Shown here piece by piece: positions 52,333-62,072 of a DNA stretch of 64,000 bases (its first letter is position 1; the number at the start of each line of letters is the position of its first letter). The position numbers and the translations under genes were made by a program. The notes beneath the pieces are model-generated. The model worked only from the letters and a program-made list of their open reading frames with translations. It searched no databases and had not been told where the DNA came from. Source of the stretch: Gynurincola endophyticus (lineage in GTDB: Bacteria > Bacteroidota > Bacteroidia > Chitinophagales > Chitinophagaceae); contig NZ_RCWL01000010.1 of assembly GCF_003991195.1 (NCBI RefSeq), positions 86,913-150,912 on the forward strand, given 5' to 3'.

Positions 52333-53592
52333 TTAGTGTTTTTCTGCCATATCAGGAATAGCTTCTACTTTATAATCACCTGCATCTAATTTCTTCTTGG
52401 TGATTTCGAAAGCCTGTAAAGTTTGTTGAATATCATCGTCTGTGTGAACAGAGGTTGGAATCAAACGGTAAATGATATGCCCTTTCGGAATTACCGGATA
52501 AACTACAATTGAACAGAAGATACCATGATTTTCACGTAAGTCCATTACCATTGCAGTAGCTTCTTCCACACCCCCTTTCATATAAACCGGTGTTACAACA
52601 GAATCAGTATTGCCGATATCAAAACCTCTTTCTTTCAACCCTTTTTGTAATTTCAATGCATTACTCCAAAGTTGTTCTTTTAATTCAGGTTTTGTACGTA
52701 ACAATTCAAGACGCTTTAAATTACCTAATACCAATGGCATTGGTAAAGATTTAGCGAATATCTGGCTACGGATATTATAGCGGATATAATCTACGATTTC
52801 CTGATCACCCGCTACAAATGCACCAATGCTGGCCATAGATTTAGCGAAAGTAGAGAAGTAAATATCAATCTGGTCCTGCACACCTTGTTCTTCACCTGCA
52901 CCTGCACCGGTTTTTCCTAAAGTACCGAAGCCATGCGCATCATCTACTAATAATCTGAATTGATACTTAGATTTCAGGGCCACGATTTCTTTTAGTTTAC
53001 CCTGGTCTCCGGCCATACCAAATACCCCTTCAGAGATTACCAAAATACCTCCTGAGCTTTTTTCTGTCAAAGCAGTTGCACGTTGCAACTGTTTTTCGAA
53101 ATCTTCCATATCGTTGTGCTTGAATACGAAACGATGTCCAGGATGTAATCTCAAACCATCGATGATACATGCGTGAGCCTCAGCATCATACACAATTACA
53201 TCATGACGGCTTACTAAACAGTCGATGATGCTCACCATACCCTGGTAGCCAAAATTTAAAAGGATGGAATCTTCTTTTGATACGAAATCAGCCAATTCTC
53301 TTTCTAACTGCTCGTGGTAGTTAGAGTTACCGCTCATCATGCGGGCGCCCATTGGTAAAGCCAGTCCGAACTGTGCTGCTGCATCGGCATCCGCTTTTCT
53401 AACTTCAGGATGATTTGCTAAGCCTAAATAGTTATTTAAGCTCCACACAATCATGTCTTTACCTCTGAATTTCATTCTGCTGCCTATATCGCCTTCCAAT
53501 TTAGGAAAAGCGAAATATCCATGTGCTCTTTTACGGTGCTGACCCAGCGGACCTCCAGAGTTTTTCCTCAACCTTTCAAATATGTCTGCCAT
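52333..53592 (-). CDS. Serine palmitoyltransferase-like alpha-oxoamine synthase
   Basis: PLP enzyme condensing an acyl-CoA with an amino acid; in Bacteroidota this form makes 3-ketosphinganine for sphingolipids. The 419-aa product has NNYLGLANHPEV, GARMMSGNSNYHEQLERELADF, the PLP-Asp in LLVDDAHGFGTLGKTG, the Schiff-base Lys in YFSTFAKSMASIGAF, and IYRLIPTSVHTDDDI at the end. The ~22-residue N-terminal extension with GQHRKRAHGYFAFPKLEG resembles Bacteroides Spt more than glycine C-acetyltransferase, but Kbl is the main alternative. Single gene. Confidence 0.83.
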   Translation of the reverse strand: MADIFERLRKNSGGPLGQHRKRAHGYFAFPKLEGDIGSRMKFRGKDMIVWSLNNYLGLANHPEVRKADADAAAQFGLALPMGARMMSGNSNYHEQLERELADFVSKEDSILLNFGYQGMVSIIDCLVSRHDVIVYDAEAHACIIDGLRLHPGHRFVFKHNDMEDFEKQLQRATALTEKSSGGILVISEGVFGMAGDQGKLKEIVALKSKYQFRLLVDDAHGFGTLGKTGAGAGEEQGVQDQIDIYFSTFAKSMASIGAFVAGDQEIVDYIRYNIRSQIFAKSLPMPLVLGNLKRLELLRTKPELKEQLWSNALKLQKGLKERGFDIGNTDSVVTPVYMKGGVEEATAMVMDLRENHGIFCSIVVYPVIPKGHIIYRLIPTSVHTDDDIQQTLQAFEITKKKLDAGDYKVEAIPDMAEKH

Positions 53593-53773
53593 ATATAGGA
53601 GTGTTTTAAAATAAACTTTACATTAAAATTGCCGCAAAGGTAAGAATTTTCCGATTTTGCCTTTACGAAATTATATTCTTTCAATAAATTTTATAAGAGA
53701 TTTAAGTAAAACGTAATTTTGAGATAACTTTATAACGTTATCATTGCCAATAAATTTTGCAATTATTTTAATT

Positions 53774-55414
53774 ATGAGACAACTTTTTATTGCCCTAGCT
53801 TTATTAGTGTCATTGTCATCAATGGCGCAAAAAAAGCAAAAAGCCCCTAATTATCGTGAAAGACCTAAGTTAGTAGTAGGTATTATTGTTGATCAGATGC
53901 GTTGGGATTATCTATACAGGTATTACGACAGATATACTGAAAACGGTGGTTTTAAAAGATTTTTACATCAGGGATTTACTTGTGAAAACACCTTAATTCC
54001 TTACACCCCTTCGATCACAGCCTGCGGCCACGCTACCGTTTACACCGGTACAACACCGGCTATTCATGGAATTACCGGAAACGATTGGTTCGATAATGTA
54101 CAAGGACGTTCTGTGTACTGTGTAGAAGATGCTAAAGTACAGAATGTAGGAAGTACCGGTAAACAAGGACAAATGAGTCCTAAAAACATGCAGGTAACCA
54201 CTATCACCGATGAATTGAGATTGGGAACTAATTTCCGTAGTAAAGTAGTTGGGATATCTATTAAAGACAGAGGTGCTATTTTACCGGCCGGCCATACCGG
54301 TAATGCTGCTTACTGGTACGATGGATCTACCGGAAAGTTTATTACTTCAACTCATTATATGAACGATTTGCCAAACTGGGCAAAAGAATTCAATGCTAAA
54401 GATTGGCCTGGTGAATTACTTAAAAAAGGATGGGAAACTTTGTATCCGATCGATACTTATGTAAATAGCTCAAGCGACGAAAATGGATGGGAGGAAACAC
54501 CATTCTCTGACTATGGTAAAAAATTTCCGTACGACCTGAAAGGTTATGCCGGTAAAAACTACGGTAAAGTATCAAGCACACCGCATGGTAACACACTGAC
54601 TTTTGAATTTGCAAAAGCTGCTTTACTAAACGAAGGTTTAGGAAAAGATGAATTTACAGACTTCTTAGCGGTAAGTTTTTCTTCACCAGATTATGTAGGA
54701 CACGCATTCGGCCCTAACTCAATCGAAGCGGAAGATAACTATCTGCGTTTAGATATCGAAATGGGTGAGTTCTTTGATTTTCTGGATAAAACAGTAGGAA
54801 AAGGAGAGTGGATGGTATTTTTATCTGCCGATCACGGCGCCGCTCACGTTCCGGCTTATTTAAATGAAAACCGTATCCCGGCAGGTACTTTAAGTACCAG
54901 TGGTATGGCACGTGAACTGGGTAAAGAATTAACGGTTAAATACGGAACACATCGTTTAATCAGCGCAGCACAAAACTATCAGGTATCTTTAAATCATAAG
55001 CTCATCGATTCAATGAAGTTAGATCTGGAAGATGTAAAAGCTACGGTAATCACTTTGTTAGAGGCAAATGAAATCGTTGAAAGAGCTTTTGACAATACAA
55101 AAACACTCGTAACCTCTTTACCTAAAAAAGTAAGAGAAATGGTGGTAAACGGATATTATCCTGACCGTTCAGGTGATATTCAGATCATTTTAAAACCTCA
55201 GTATTTCAGCGGCAGTGCAAAAGGTACAACACACGGTAGCTGGTACAACTACGATACTCATATTCCTTTGTTATTCTATGGTTGGAAAATTCCTCATGGA
55301 AAATTAAACAGAGAAACTTATATGACCGATATCGCTCCTACATTAGCAGCCCTTCTGAAATTACAAATGCCTAGCGGTGCTACCGGCCACGTAATCGAAG
55401 AAGTTGTTAAATAA
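53774..55414 (+). CDS. PafA-type alkaline phosphatase
   Basis: Periplasmic metal-dependent phosphomonoesterase of the nucleotide pyrophosphatase fold. ATG 53774 gives a signal peptide ending SMAQ near 19. The 546-aa product has VVGIIVDQMRWDYLYRYYD (first Asp ligand), the nucleophile Thr in TPSITACGHATVYTG, IKDRGAILPAGH (the Lys/Arg pair of PafA), VSFSSPDYVGHAFGP, LSADHGAAH (Asp/His ligands) and THGSWYNYDTHIPLLFYG (last His). Such enzymes release phosphate from organic phosphates. It diverges from the sphingolipid gene. Confidence 0.92.
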   Translation: MRQLFIALALLVSLSSMAQKKQKAPNYRERPKLVVGIIVDQMRWDYLYRYYDRYTENGGFKRFLHQGFTCENTLIPYTPSITACGHATVYTGTTPAIHGITGNDWFDNVQGRSVYCVEDAKVQNVGSTGKQGQMSPKNMQVTTITDELRLGTNFRSKVVGISIKDRGAILPAGHTGNAAYWYDGSTGKFITSTHYMNDLPNWAKEFNAKDWPGELLKKGWETLYPIDTYVNSSSDENGWEETPFSDYGKKFPYDLKGYAGKNYGKVSSTPHGNTLTFEFAKAALLNEGLGKDEFTDFLAVSFSSPDYVGHAFGPNSIEAEDNYLRLDIEMGEFFDFLDKTVGKGEWMVFLSADHGAAHVPAYLNENRIPAGTLSTSGMARELGKELTVKYGTHRLISAAQNYQVSLNHKLIDSMKLDLEDVKATVITLLEANEIVERAFDNTKTLVTSLPKKVREMVVNGYYPDRSGDIQIILKPQYFSGSAKGTTHGSWYNYDTHIPLLFYGWKIPHGKLNRETYMTDIAPTLAALLKLQMPSGATGHVIEEVVK

Positions 55415-55458
55415 TATAGTTCTCTTGAATATTCAAGTGGCACCTGATTTGTAAATTA

Positions 55459-55487
55459 AAGTCTATCCTGTATTACAGGGTAGACTT
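55459..55487 (+). terminator. Terminator after the phosphatase gene
   Basis: Perfect 13-bp stem AAGTCTATCCTGT/ACAGGGTAGACTT, short loop, then T run. Confidence 0.88.
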
Positions 55488-55502
55488 TTTTAATTATTAT
55501 CT

Positions 55503-58307
55503 ATGAAGCGAGAAAGACTGATCATTATATTAGTGTTGGGATTGTTTTTTCCGGCTGTTTTATCAGCACAATGGACGTTACAAAGCCCGGTTCCTGCCGA
55601 TGCCTCTATAAAAACGGGAAAACTATCTAATGGAATGACTTATGTCATTAAACAAAATAACTATCCGGAAAAGAAAGCAACCGTTGATTTGCTGGTAAAA
55701 GTAGGATCGGCGTGGGAACGTGATGATGAACAGGGCATTTCACATTTAATAGAACACCTGGCATTTAACGGGTCAAGCAATTTTACTAAAAATGATGTGA
55801 TAAGATATCTTGAATCAATCGGACTCACATTCGGTGGCGATTTAAATGCCGAAACCGGATTTACGACCACCGATTATTTTTTCGAAGTACCGGCTGAGAG
55901 AAAAGGAGCGATAGATTCGTCTTTATTGATTTTATCAGATTTTGCTTTCAGGATGTCGCTGAAACCGGAAGATATCAATAGTGAAAGACCAATTATACAA
56001 AATGAAAGGAATGCCAGAGCGGGAGTACAATACCGCCTGATCGTAAAATTAGTAGAAGAATTAACGCAACCCGCAGCGCTGGAAAAAAGATTACCGATCG
56101 GAGATGTAAAAGTAATTGATACGATCAAACCGGCTGCCCTTCGCAGTTTCTATGAACGATGGTACGTTCCTGAAAATATGATGGTAGTGGTAGTAGGAGA
56201 TATTGAGGTGAATGACGTGGAAACAGTCATTAAAAAATACTTTAATGAAAATACCCGTAACAAGTCAGTTCCAACCAAAAGATCCTTAGCACTCAGCAAA
56301 TTTGATGTAAGTAGTGTCGTTTACTTTGAAGACAAAGATTTGTCACAAAACAGAATGGAAATCTTTTTTAATCCGGTAGAGAATAAACCGGTTACACATT
56401 TAAACATTTATAAAGAGCAGTTACTTGACCGTTTTGCAATGGCCGCCTTGAATGAAAGGTTTACAGAAGCTATCAGAACAACCGGCACACCTTATCAATC
56501 AATGGCATTGTCTGATTTTGATTTACTGAAAGAATATTATAATCCGTTTTTGAGTGGCGGAATTGCAGATGCTGATCCGGTTAAAGTAATCAATAGCATG
56601 TTTGAAGTGATCGGGCCATGGTATCAGCATGGTGTTACAGAGGATGAATTGAACCGTTACAAAATAACGCTGATTGCTTCGTTGGATACACGTTTGCAGA
56701 ATAAGGATAAAATTAATTCTAACGATTTTGTTACCGATATTAAAAACTGGTTTCAGACAGGTGAACCGGTAGCCAGCCTTGAGCAGGTAGCTGAAATTGA
56801 AAAATTTCTCCTGCAGAATATTACCCTGAAAGAAGTAAATGAACGCATAAAGAAGATAGATTTTTCGCGCGCTAAAGTATTTTTATCAGGCAATAATCTG
56901 AAGAAAGCTTCTTCGGCAGAGATTATAAATGCAATTGATAACGGTTTTAAAAAACAATATACGGCAAAAACAACCGCCGCATTACCAACTATATTGCTGA
57001 ATAAAAAATTACCTGCCGGAAAAATCTTGAAAGAAACGCTCACCGATAGCACAAACGGAATTAAACGGTGGGATCTCAGTAATGGTTTAACTGTATATGC
57101 TCAGAAAACCAGTTTTAAAAAAGAAACCGTACAAATGACAGCTTACCGGGCAGGCAGTATTAATAATTTACCGGCTAATCAGGTAAAAGATGCTTTGTTT
57201 GCAAATGCTGTAGTAGACATAATGGGTTATGGTGCCTTTACACCGCTTCAACTAAAAGAATTTTTAACAGGAAAGGTCGCTAACGTTTCAGTAATGGTAG
57301 GTGATAATGTAGAGCAGGTAACCGGAAATGCCCGTACGAAAGATTTGTCTACCCTGTTCGAACTGATTCAATTAAAAATGTTGTATCCCCGCTTTGATAG
57401 TGTATTGCTGCAAACAACGCTGGATAAAGCAATTGTGTCGAGTGAACACGTTTTAAATAACCCCGAAGCTTATTTTGCAGATACTGTACATAAACTGAAA
57501 TATGGAAATAATATATATGCCGGGTATAAAGTAATGACTCCGGCAATATTAAAAAGTGTACAGGCTTCTAAATCGTATAATTATTACAAACAACGTTTTG
57601 CCAGTGCCGAAGGATTCAGTTTCTATTTCATAGGTGACTATAATGAAGATTCTTTAAAAATATATATCAAAGAATATATCGCTTCGTTGCCGGTGAATAA
57701 CCGGAAACATGAAATGGGCAGATACAGGGATAAACCATTGCCGAAAGATCAGTCTGTGAGAATCGTAAAAGGAAACCAGGAAGGTGTAAACGTTATGGGA
57801 GAGTACTTTGGTGAAATGCAATCCAGTCCCGAAAAACAAAGGGTAGGAATGTTACTGGTGTCTGTTTTAAATCAGCGCATAATTGAATATTTAAGAGAGG
57901 AGAAGCAGTTAATTTACTCTGGAGGGGTGAATTTTAACGTAACGGATATACCAGAACCACATTTTATGTTGATCTATCAGTTGCCGACTCAACCTAAATT
58001 ATTAGACAGTTTACTGAAAGAAAAGAATGTGTTGTTTGAACGCTTTAAAAAAGAAGGGCCTTCTGAAAAAGAACTGGAAGCGGCTAAAAGCCAGGTGTTG
58101 AATCAATTAAATAGTTTAGAGAAAGAAAACTCTTTCTGGTTAACGCGTATGACTTCACACTATTTCTTTAAACAACCATTAACGGCAGTTACTTCATTAA
58201 AGAAAGAAATTGCTGCCATTACGAAAGAAGATGTACTTGCGTTATTCAAAGAGATAATGGATAAGTCATATCACTTCCAATATATCTTATCTCCGGAAGT
58301 AAAATAA
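55503..58307 (+). CDS. M16 family metallopeptidase, exported
   Basis: Zinc protease of the pitrilysin type, expected in the periplasm. The 934-aa product has a signal peptide (cleavage near LSAQ at 22), an active M16 domain (35-260) with the inverted zinc motif HLIEHLAFNGS and the distal Glu in ERPIIQNERN about 75 residues later, an inner domain (270-480), a linker, then inactive M16-like halves (from about 510; no HxxEH). This full-length, two-half build is that of pitrilysin-like PqqL enzymes. The gene has its own terminators on both sides. Confidence 0.94.
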   Translation: MKRERLIIILVLGLFFPAVLSAQWTLQSPVPADASIKTGKLSNGMTYVIKQNNYPEKKATVDLLVKVGSAWERDDEQGISHLIEHLAFNGSSNFTKNDVIRYLESIGLTFGGDLNAETGFTTTDYFFEVPAERKGAIDSSLLILSDFAFRMSLKPEDINSERPIIQNERNARAGVQYRLIVKLVEELTQPAALEKRLPIGDVKVIDTIKPAALRSFYERWYVPENMMVVVVGDIEVNDVETVIKKYFNENTRNKSVPTKRSLALSKFDVSSVVYFEDKDLSQNRMEIFFNPVENKPVTHLNIYKEQLLDRFAMAALNERFTEAIRTTGTPYQSMALSDFDLLKEYYNPFLSGGIADADPVKVINSMFEVIGPWYQHGVTEDELNRYKITLIASLDTRLQNKDKINSNDFVTDIKNWFQTGEPVASLEQVAEIEKFLLQNITLKEVNERIKKIDFSRAKVFLSGNNLKKASSAEIINAIDNGFKKQYTAKTTAALPTILLNKKLPAGKILKETLTDSTNGIKRWDLSNGLTVYAQKTSFKKETVQMTAYRAGSINNLPANQVKDALFANAVVDIMGYGAFTPLQLKEFLTGKVANVSVMVGDNVEQVTGNARTKDLSTLFELIQLKMLYPRFDSVLLQTTLDKAIVSSEHVLNNPEAYFADTVHKLKYGNNIYAGYKVMTPAILKSVQASKSYNYYKQRFASAEGFSFYFIGDYNEDSLKIYIKEYIASLPVNNRKHEMGRYRDKPLPKDQSVRIVKGNQEGVNVMGEYFGEMQSSPEKQRVGMLLVSVLNQRIIEYLREEKQLIYSGGVNFNVTDIPEPHFMLIYQLPTQPKLLDSLLKEKNVLFERFKKEGPSEKELEAAKSQVLNQLNSLEKENSFWLTRMTSHYFFKQPLTAVTSLKKEIAAITKEDVLALFKEIMDKSYHFQYILSPEVK

Positions 58308-58326
58308 TAAATTTTATTTTATGCTT

Positions 58327-58351
58327 AAAACAGGAACATTGTTCCTGTTTT
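58327..58351 (+). terminator. Terminator after the M16 peptidase gene
   Basis: 12-bp stem AAAACAGGAACA/TGTTCCTGTTTT followed by further T. Confidence 0.9.
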
Positions 58352-58581
58352 TTTTATGGGTAAAAGTTCGCTTTAATGAATAGTAATTGAAGTTAGATAC
58401 AATAGGTGTTAACTTATCTTGTTGATTTCTTGATGGTAACAATCATGTGTAAGTTATTTAGTGATCTTTTAAGGGTATGTGGCTAACATTTACGGATATA
58501 CGTTTATGTGAAAAAATAGTTAAATTACGTTTAATCGGTAGTGTCATATATATCCTTAACAAACCTTTTAAATAAAAACAC

Positions 58582-59379
58582 ATGAGAAAATTACTATTTG
58601 TTGCTGCTGTATTTTCACTAATTATGGTTTCTTGTCAGAAAGATCAGGTTAAAACGGATGCTTCTATCGATGAAGTTTCTCAGGATGTAATTGAACTGAT
58701 CGCTGCTTTAGGATTTAAAACAAATGATATTCAGAAAGTACCTGAAGGGTATCTGGTAGAAGGCGATATCATTATCACTGATGAAGATCTGAGAAATGGT
58801 ATCGGAAGTGGTAGTGAATTAGTAGTTGGTGACTCTGAGCACTATAGAACTACTAATGTTGTAACAGGTTTACCGAGAAATATCACTATCCGGGTGAACT
58901 CTTCATTACCTACCAGTTATGTAACTGCTACCAATGCTGCTATTGCACGTTACAATGCTTTAGGTTTAAGACTAACTTTCACAAGAGTTACTTCCGGTGG
59001 TAATATCGTTATTAATCCTGCCCCAAGTACTGCTACTTATTTAGCATCTGCAGGTTTCCCTATTGGAGGTAACCCTCATGCAAATATTAATGTAAATAGA
59101 AATTATCTGGACGTTTGGGTGGCTAACACAGTTACTTCTATCATTGCACACGAAATCGGCCACTGTATCGGTCTTCGCCATACAGATTATATGGACCGTT
59201 CTTACAGCTGCGGCGGGGCTTATTATAATGAAGGTGCTGCAGGTGTAGGTGCTATTCACATTCCTGGTACACCAACAGGCCCTGATGCTAATTCATGGAT
59301 GTTAGCTTGTATCGGTAATGGCGTTAACCGTCCGTTCACTGCTAACGACATCATTGCATTAAGATTTTTGTATTTATAG
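58582..59379 (+). CDS. M57-type zinc metalloprotease lipoprotein, copy 1
   Basis: The 265-aa product has a lipoprotein signal with lipobox MVSC near 18 and CQKDQ after it, close to the surface-export signal of Bacteroidota lipoproteins. Next comes an N-terminal conserved domain (30-90: ALGFKTNDIQKVPEGYLVEGDI, EHYRT) and the protease domain with the full zinc site HEIGHCIGLRHTD from 59149, where Glu is the catalytic base. The C-terminal NSWMLACIGNGVNRPFT is shared by the whole array. Substrate unknown. Unlike the others it has its own terminator, so it is likely transcribed alone. Confidence 0.88.
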   Translation: MRKLLFVAAVFSLIMVSCQKDQVKTDASIDEVSQDVIELIAALGFKTNDIQKVPEGYLVEGDIIITDEDLRNGIGSGSELVVGDSEHYRTTNVVTGLPRNITIRVNSSLPTSYVTATNAAIARYNALGLRLTFTRVTSGGNIVINPAPSTATYLASAGFPIGGNPHANINVNRNYLDVWVANTVTSIIAHEIGHCIGLRHTDYMDRSYSCGGAYYNEGAAGVGAIHIPGTPTGPDANSWMLACIGNGVNRPFTANDIIALRFLYL

Positions 59380-59396
59380 TATACAAAGACACTACC

Positions 59397-59424
59397 AAAA
59401 TGGGTATCCACAGGATACCCATTT
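59397..59424 (+). terminator. Terminator between array copies 1 and 2
   Basis: Stem AAAATGGGTATCC/GGATACCCATTT with a 3-base loop and T run. Confidence 0.9.
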
Positions 59425-59457
59425 TTTTATCCGATATTTTTAATTAAAAACAAATCG

Positions 59458-60237
59458 ATGAGATTTTTATACCTGTCATTTTTTTATTTGTGTATAGCTA
59501 ACATAGCTTGTAATAAAGGTCATACACCGGTTCAAAACCGTAGTAATCTTTCTGTTATGGAGAGAGAAGTACTCGTTTCAAAAGGTCTGAATCCTGATCA
59601 TGTATTAAGACTGGAAAAAGGACTTGTAGTGGAAGGTGATATATTTATTAGTAATGAGGAACTGTTAGATGTTGACAAGGGCAGTAGCGTTAAACTTCCC
59701 AGTGCAGAACATTATTACACCGGAAGATTAGTGAGTGGCGGAATTATCAGAGTTACTGTAGATGTATCATTACCCAAAAAAATAAGTGTTGCGATTGATT
59801 CAGCATTATCTCGTTACAATAACCTGGGCCTGAGTATCTCATTTCTGAGAGTGAATGCTTTTCCTGATATAGCAATCATCGGAAGTAGTATTTCTGGTAT
59901 TACCGGTATTACCGGATTTCCTACAGTCAGTGGTCCTTCACCGGTGATTGAATTAAATAATACTTTACTCTCTTCGTGGGGATTACCTTCCATTACTACT
60001 GTTGTAACTCATCTGATTGGCCATTCTATTGGCTTTCATCATTCAGATATCAGTACCACAGGTTGTGGTTCGTTTTTATCTGTGAGAGATTCTTTAAATG
60101 CCACTGCGCCGGCTATTCATATTCCGGGTACACCCACAACAACTTCAGCTAATTCGTGGATGCTAACCTGTATTTCTGATGGTATTAACAGGCCTTTTAC
60201 CGCAGTTGATATTGCAGCATTGAATTATCTGTATTAA
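59458..60237 (+). CDS. M57-like pseudoprotease lipoprotein, copy 2 (HLIGH)
   Basis: The 259-aa product has lipobox NIAC near 19, the shared N-terminal domain (LNPDHVLRLEKGLVVEGDIF, EHYYT) and the protease-like domain. At 60010 the zinc motif reads HLIGHSIGFHHSD: both motif His and the third ligand are kept, but the catalytic Glu is Leu. It is the most diverged copy and lacks the HTD of the others (HSD here). Cys spacing near the end (STTGCGSF) differs from the YSCG of other copies. Predicted to bind zinc and perhaps substrate without cutting. Confidence 0.85.
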   Translation: MRFLYLSFFYLCIANIACNKGHTPVQNRSNLSVMEREVLVSKGLNPDHVLRLEKGLVVEGDIFISNEELLDVDKGSSVKLPSAEHYYTGRLVSGGIIRVTVDVSLPKKISVAIDSALSRYNNLGLSISFLRVNAFPDIAIIGSSISGITGITGFPTVSGPSPVIELNNTLLSSWGLPSITTVVTHLIGHSIGFHHSDISTTGCGSFLSVRDSLNATAPAIHIPGTPTTTSANSWMLTCISDGINRPFTAVDIAALNYLY

Positions 60238-60275
60238 TTGTTTACCCAATAAATAATCACCTAAATCAAAACAAT

Positions 60276-61073
60276 ATGCGAAACAAAATTTTTTATCTGC
60301 TCGTTTGTATTTTAGTAGGAATAGCGTGTCAGAAAAGCGAAACGGCAACATCGTCATCAAATGAAGTGACAACTGCCGATCTGCAACGAATCAGTGCATT
60401 GGGTTTTAACGCTGACAGAGTACATAAAACAGAAGGCGGATTCATTGTGGAAGGAGATATTTTTCTGAGTCATGAAGACCTGCTGAAACCTGAAATATTA
60501 TCTGTCAATGCAACATCACTGAATGAAGAGCATTACCGTAGTCCGGGCCTTGTGGCAGGTTTACCCAGAATACTGAGGGTAAATGCACATCCGTCGTTGC
60601 CGCCATCTATACAGGCAGCTGTTGATTCGGCATTGTTACGTTACAATAGTTTGAGCCTGGCCATTACTTTTATTAAAGTAACCACTCCGGCAGATATTCA
60701 TATTAATCCGGTGAGTATAAGCCCATCTGTTTTTGGTGTTTCCGGTTTCCCTTCCGGTGGAAATCCTTATCCGGTTATTCAGTTAAATATGCCTGTTTTA
60801 TTGCCATGGGCACACCCAACTATTACTACTTCCATTACTCACCTCATAGGCCATGCGATCGGCTTTTTGCATACTGATCAGATGAGCCCTTCTTTTAGTT
60901 GTGGTACTGGTGGTGCCGGTATCTCTGATGGCGTGCCGGGCTCTCCGGGAGCAGTCATTCCGGGAACACCCTCTGGCCCCTCACCAAACTCATGGATGCT
61001 GACCTGTATCAGTAACGGTATTAACCGTCCGTTTACCGCACTGGATATTACTGCACTGAATGTGTTGTACTAA
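60276..61073 (+). CDS. M57-like pseudoprotease lipoprotein, copy 3 (HLIGH)
   Basis: The 265-aa product has lipobox GIAC with CQKSE after it, the shared domain (ALGFNADRVHKTEGGFIVEGDIF) and HLIGHAIGFLHTDQM from 60840. The catalytic Glu is Leu (CTC codon), so peptide-bond hydrolysis is not expected. Otherwise complete, ending NSWMLTCISNGINRPFT and VLY. Very similar to copy 4, with which it shares an identical 57-base stretch. Starts 38 bases after copy 2, likely the same transcript. Confidence 0.86.
   Translation: MRNKIFYLLVCILVGIACQKSETATSSSNEVTTADLQRISALGFNADRVHKTEGGFIVEGDIFLSHEDLLKPEILSVNATSLNEEHYRSPGLVAGLPRILRVNAHPSLPPSIQAAVDSALLRYNSLSLAITFIKVTTPADIHINPVSISPSVFGVSGFPSGGNPYPVIQLNMPVLLPWAHPTITTSITHLIGHAIGFLHTDQMSPSFSCGTGGAGISDGVPGSPGAVIPGTPSGPSPNSWMLTCISNGINRPFTALDITALNVLY
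60846..60902 (+). repeat. 57-base block identical to 61750-61806
   Basis: Copies 3 and 4 share this exact stretch over the altered zinc motif up to the Cys after SFS, while flanking coding sequence differs. It suggests recent gene conversion or duplication. Confidence 0.88.
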
Positions 61074-61179
61074 TATGTTCTTTTCAGTTCTTATGGTTAC
61101 TTGCTTTTGTTAAAACTATTAATGCGTACCTCTATGATTTAAAGCATCGAAAACGATTATTCACCTTTAAATTGATAGT

Positions 61180-61971
61180 ATGAGAAACGTATATTTATTT
61201 TTGTGTTTTTTGATGTTGTTGTTTACTGCCTGTCAGAAAAATGAAACCGTATCACTATCACAAAATGGAGTTAGCGCAGCCGATCTGGCGAAAATAGATG
61301 CATTGGGCTTTAACTCAGACAGAGTTCATAAAATAGAAGGCGGTTTTGTTGTGGAAGGAGATATTTTCCTCAGCCATGAAGACCTGCAGCAGCCTGAAAT
61401 GTTATTATTGAATGCAGCAACCTTCAGAGAAGAACATTATCGTACGCCGAATATTGTTACCGGAACTCCCAGACCCATACGTGTATTTGTAAATCCGGCC
61501 ATTCCTTTACCTGTTCAGGTATCAGTTGATTCTGCATTAATCAGATACAATAGTTTAGGTTTAACTATTTCTTTTATACGGGTTACTTCTCCTGCAGATA
61601 TTAATATACAGCCATTAAGTACGACGGCAGCAATTTTCGGTGTATCGGGTTTTCCGACAGGAGGTAATCCTTTTCCTACTATTCAACTGAATTTACCTGT
61701 TTTAACCACCTGGGTGCAACCTACCGTAACCACTTCTATCGCTCACCTGATAGGCCATGCGATCGGCTTTTTGCATACTGATCAGATGAGCCCTTCTTTT
61801 AGTTGTAGCGGAGCGGCTATTCCCGATAATATACCTGCTTCTCCATCTATACTGATTCCGGGAACACCCTCCGGTCCTTCTGCCGGTTCATGGATGCTGA
61901 CCTGTATCAGTAATGGTATTAACCGTCCGTTTACTCCTTTGGATATCACTGCACTGAATTTTGTTTACTAA
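61180..61971 (+). CDS. M57-like pseudoprotease lipoprotein, copy 4 (HLIGH)
   Basis: The 263-aa product has lipobox LFTAC with CQKNE, the shared domain (ALGFNSDRVHKIEGGFVVEGDIF, EEHYRT) and HLIGHAIGFLHTDQM from 61744; Glu is replaced by Leu (CTG codon). The E-to-L change needs at least two base changes and occurs in three neighbouring copies, so it is not a sequencing error. Full length and in frame. A conserved leader motif ATTCACCTTTA lies just upstream. Confidence 0.86.
   Translation: MRNVYLFLCFLMLLFTACQKNETVSLSQNGVSAADLAKIDALGFNSDRVHKIEGGFVVEGDIFLSHEDLQQPEMLLLNAATFREEHYRTPNIVTGTPRPIRVFVNPAIPLPVQVSVDSALIRYNSLGLTISFIRVTSPADINIQPLSTTAAIFGVSGFPTGGNPFPTIQLNLPVLTTWVQPTVTTSIAHLIGHAIGFLHTDQMSPSFSCSGAAIPDNIPASPSILIPGTPSGPSAGSWMLTCISNGINRPFTPLDITALNFVY
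61750..61806 (+). repeat. 57-base block identical to 60846-60902
   Basis: Second copy of the block, in array gene 4; see the partner entry for interpretation. Confidence 0.88.
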
Positions 61972-62072
61972 TACCAGATAGATTATAACGTTGCTTGCTT
62001 TTTTAAGATGATGAATTCGTACACTATGATTTAAAGAATGAAACAAATTATTCACCTTTAAATGAATAGTAT

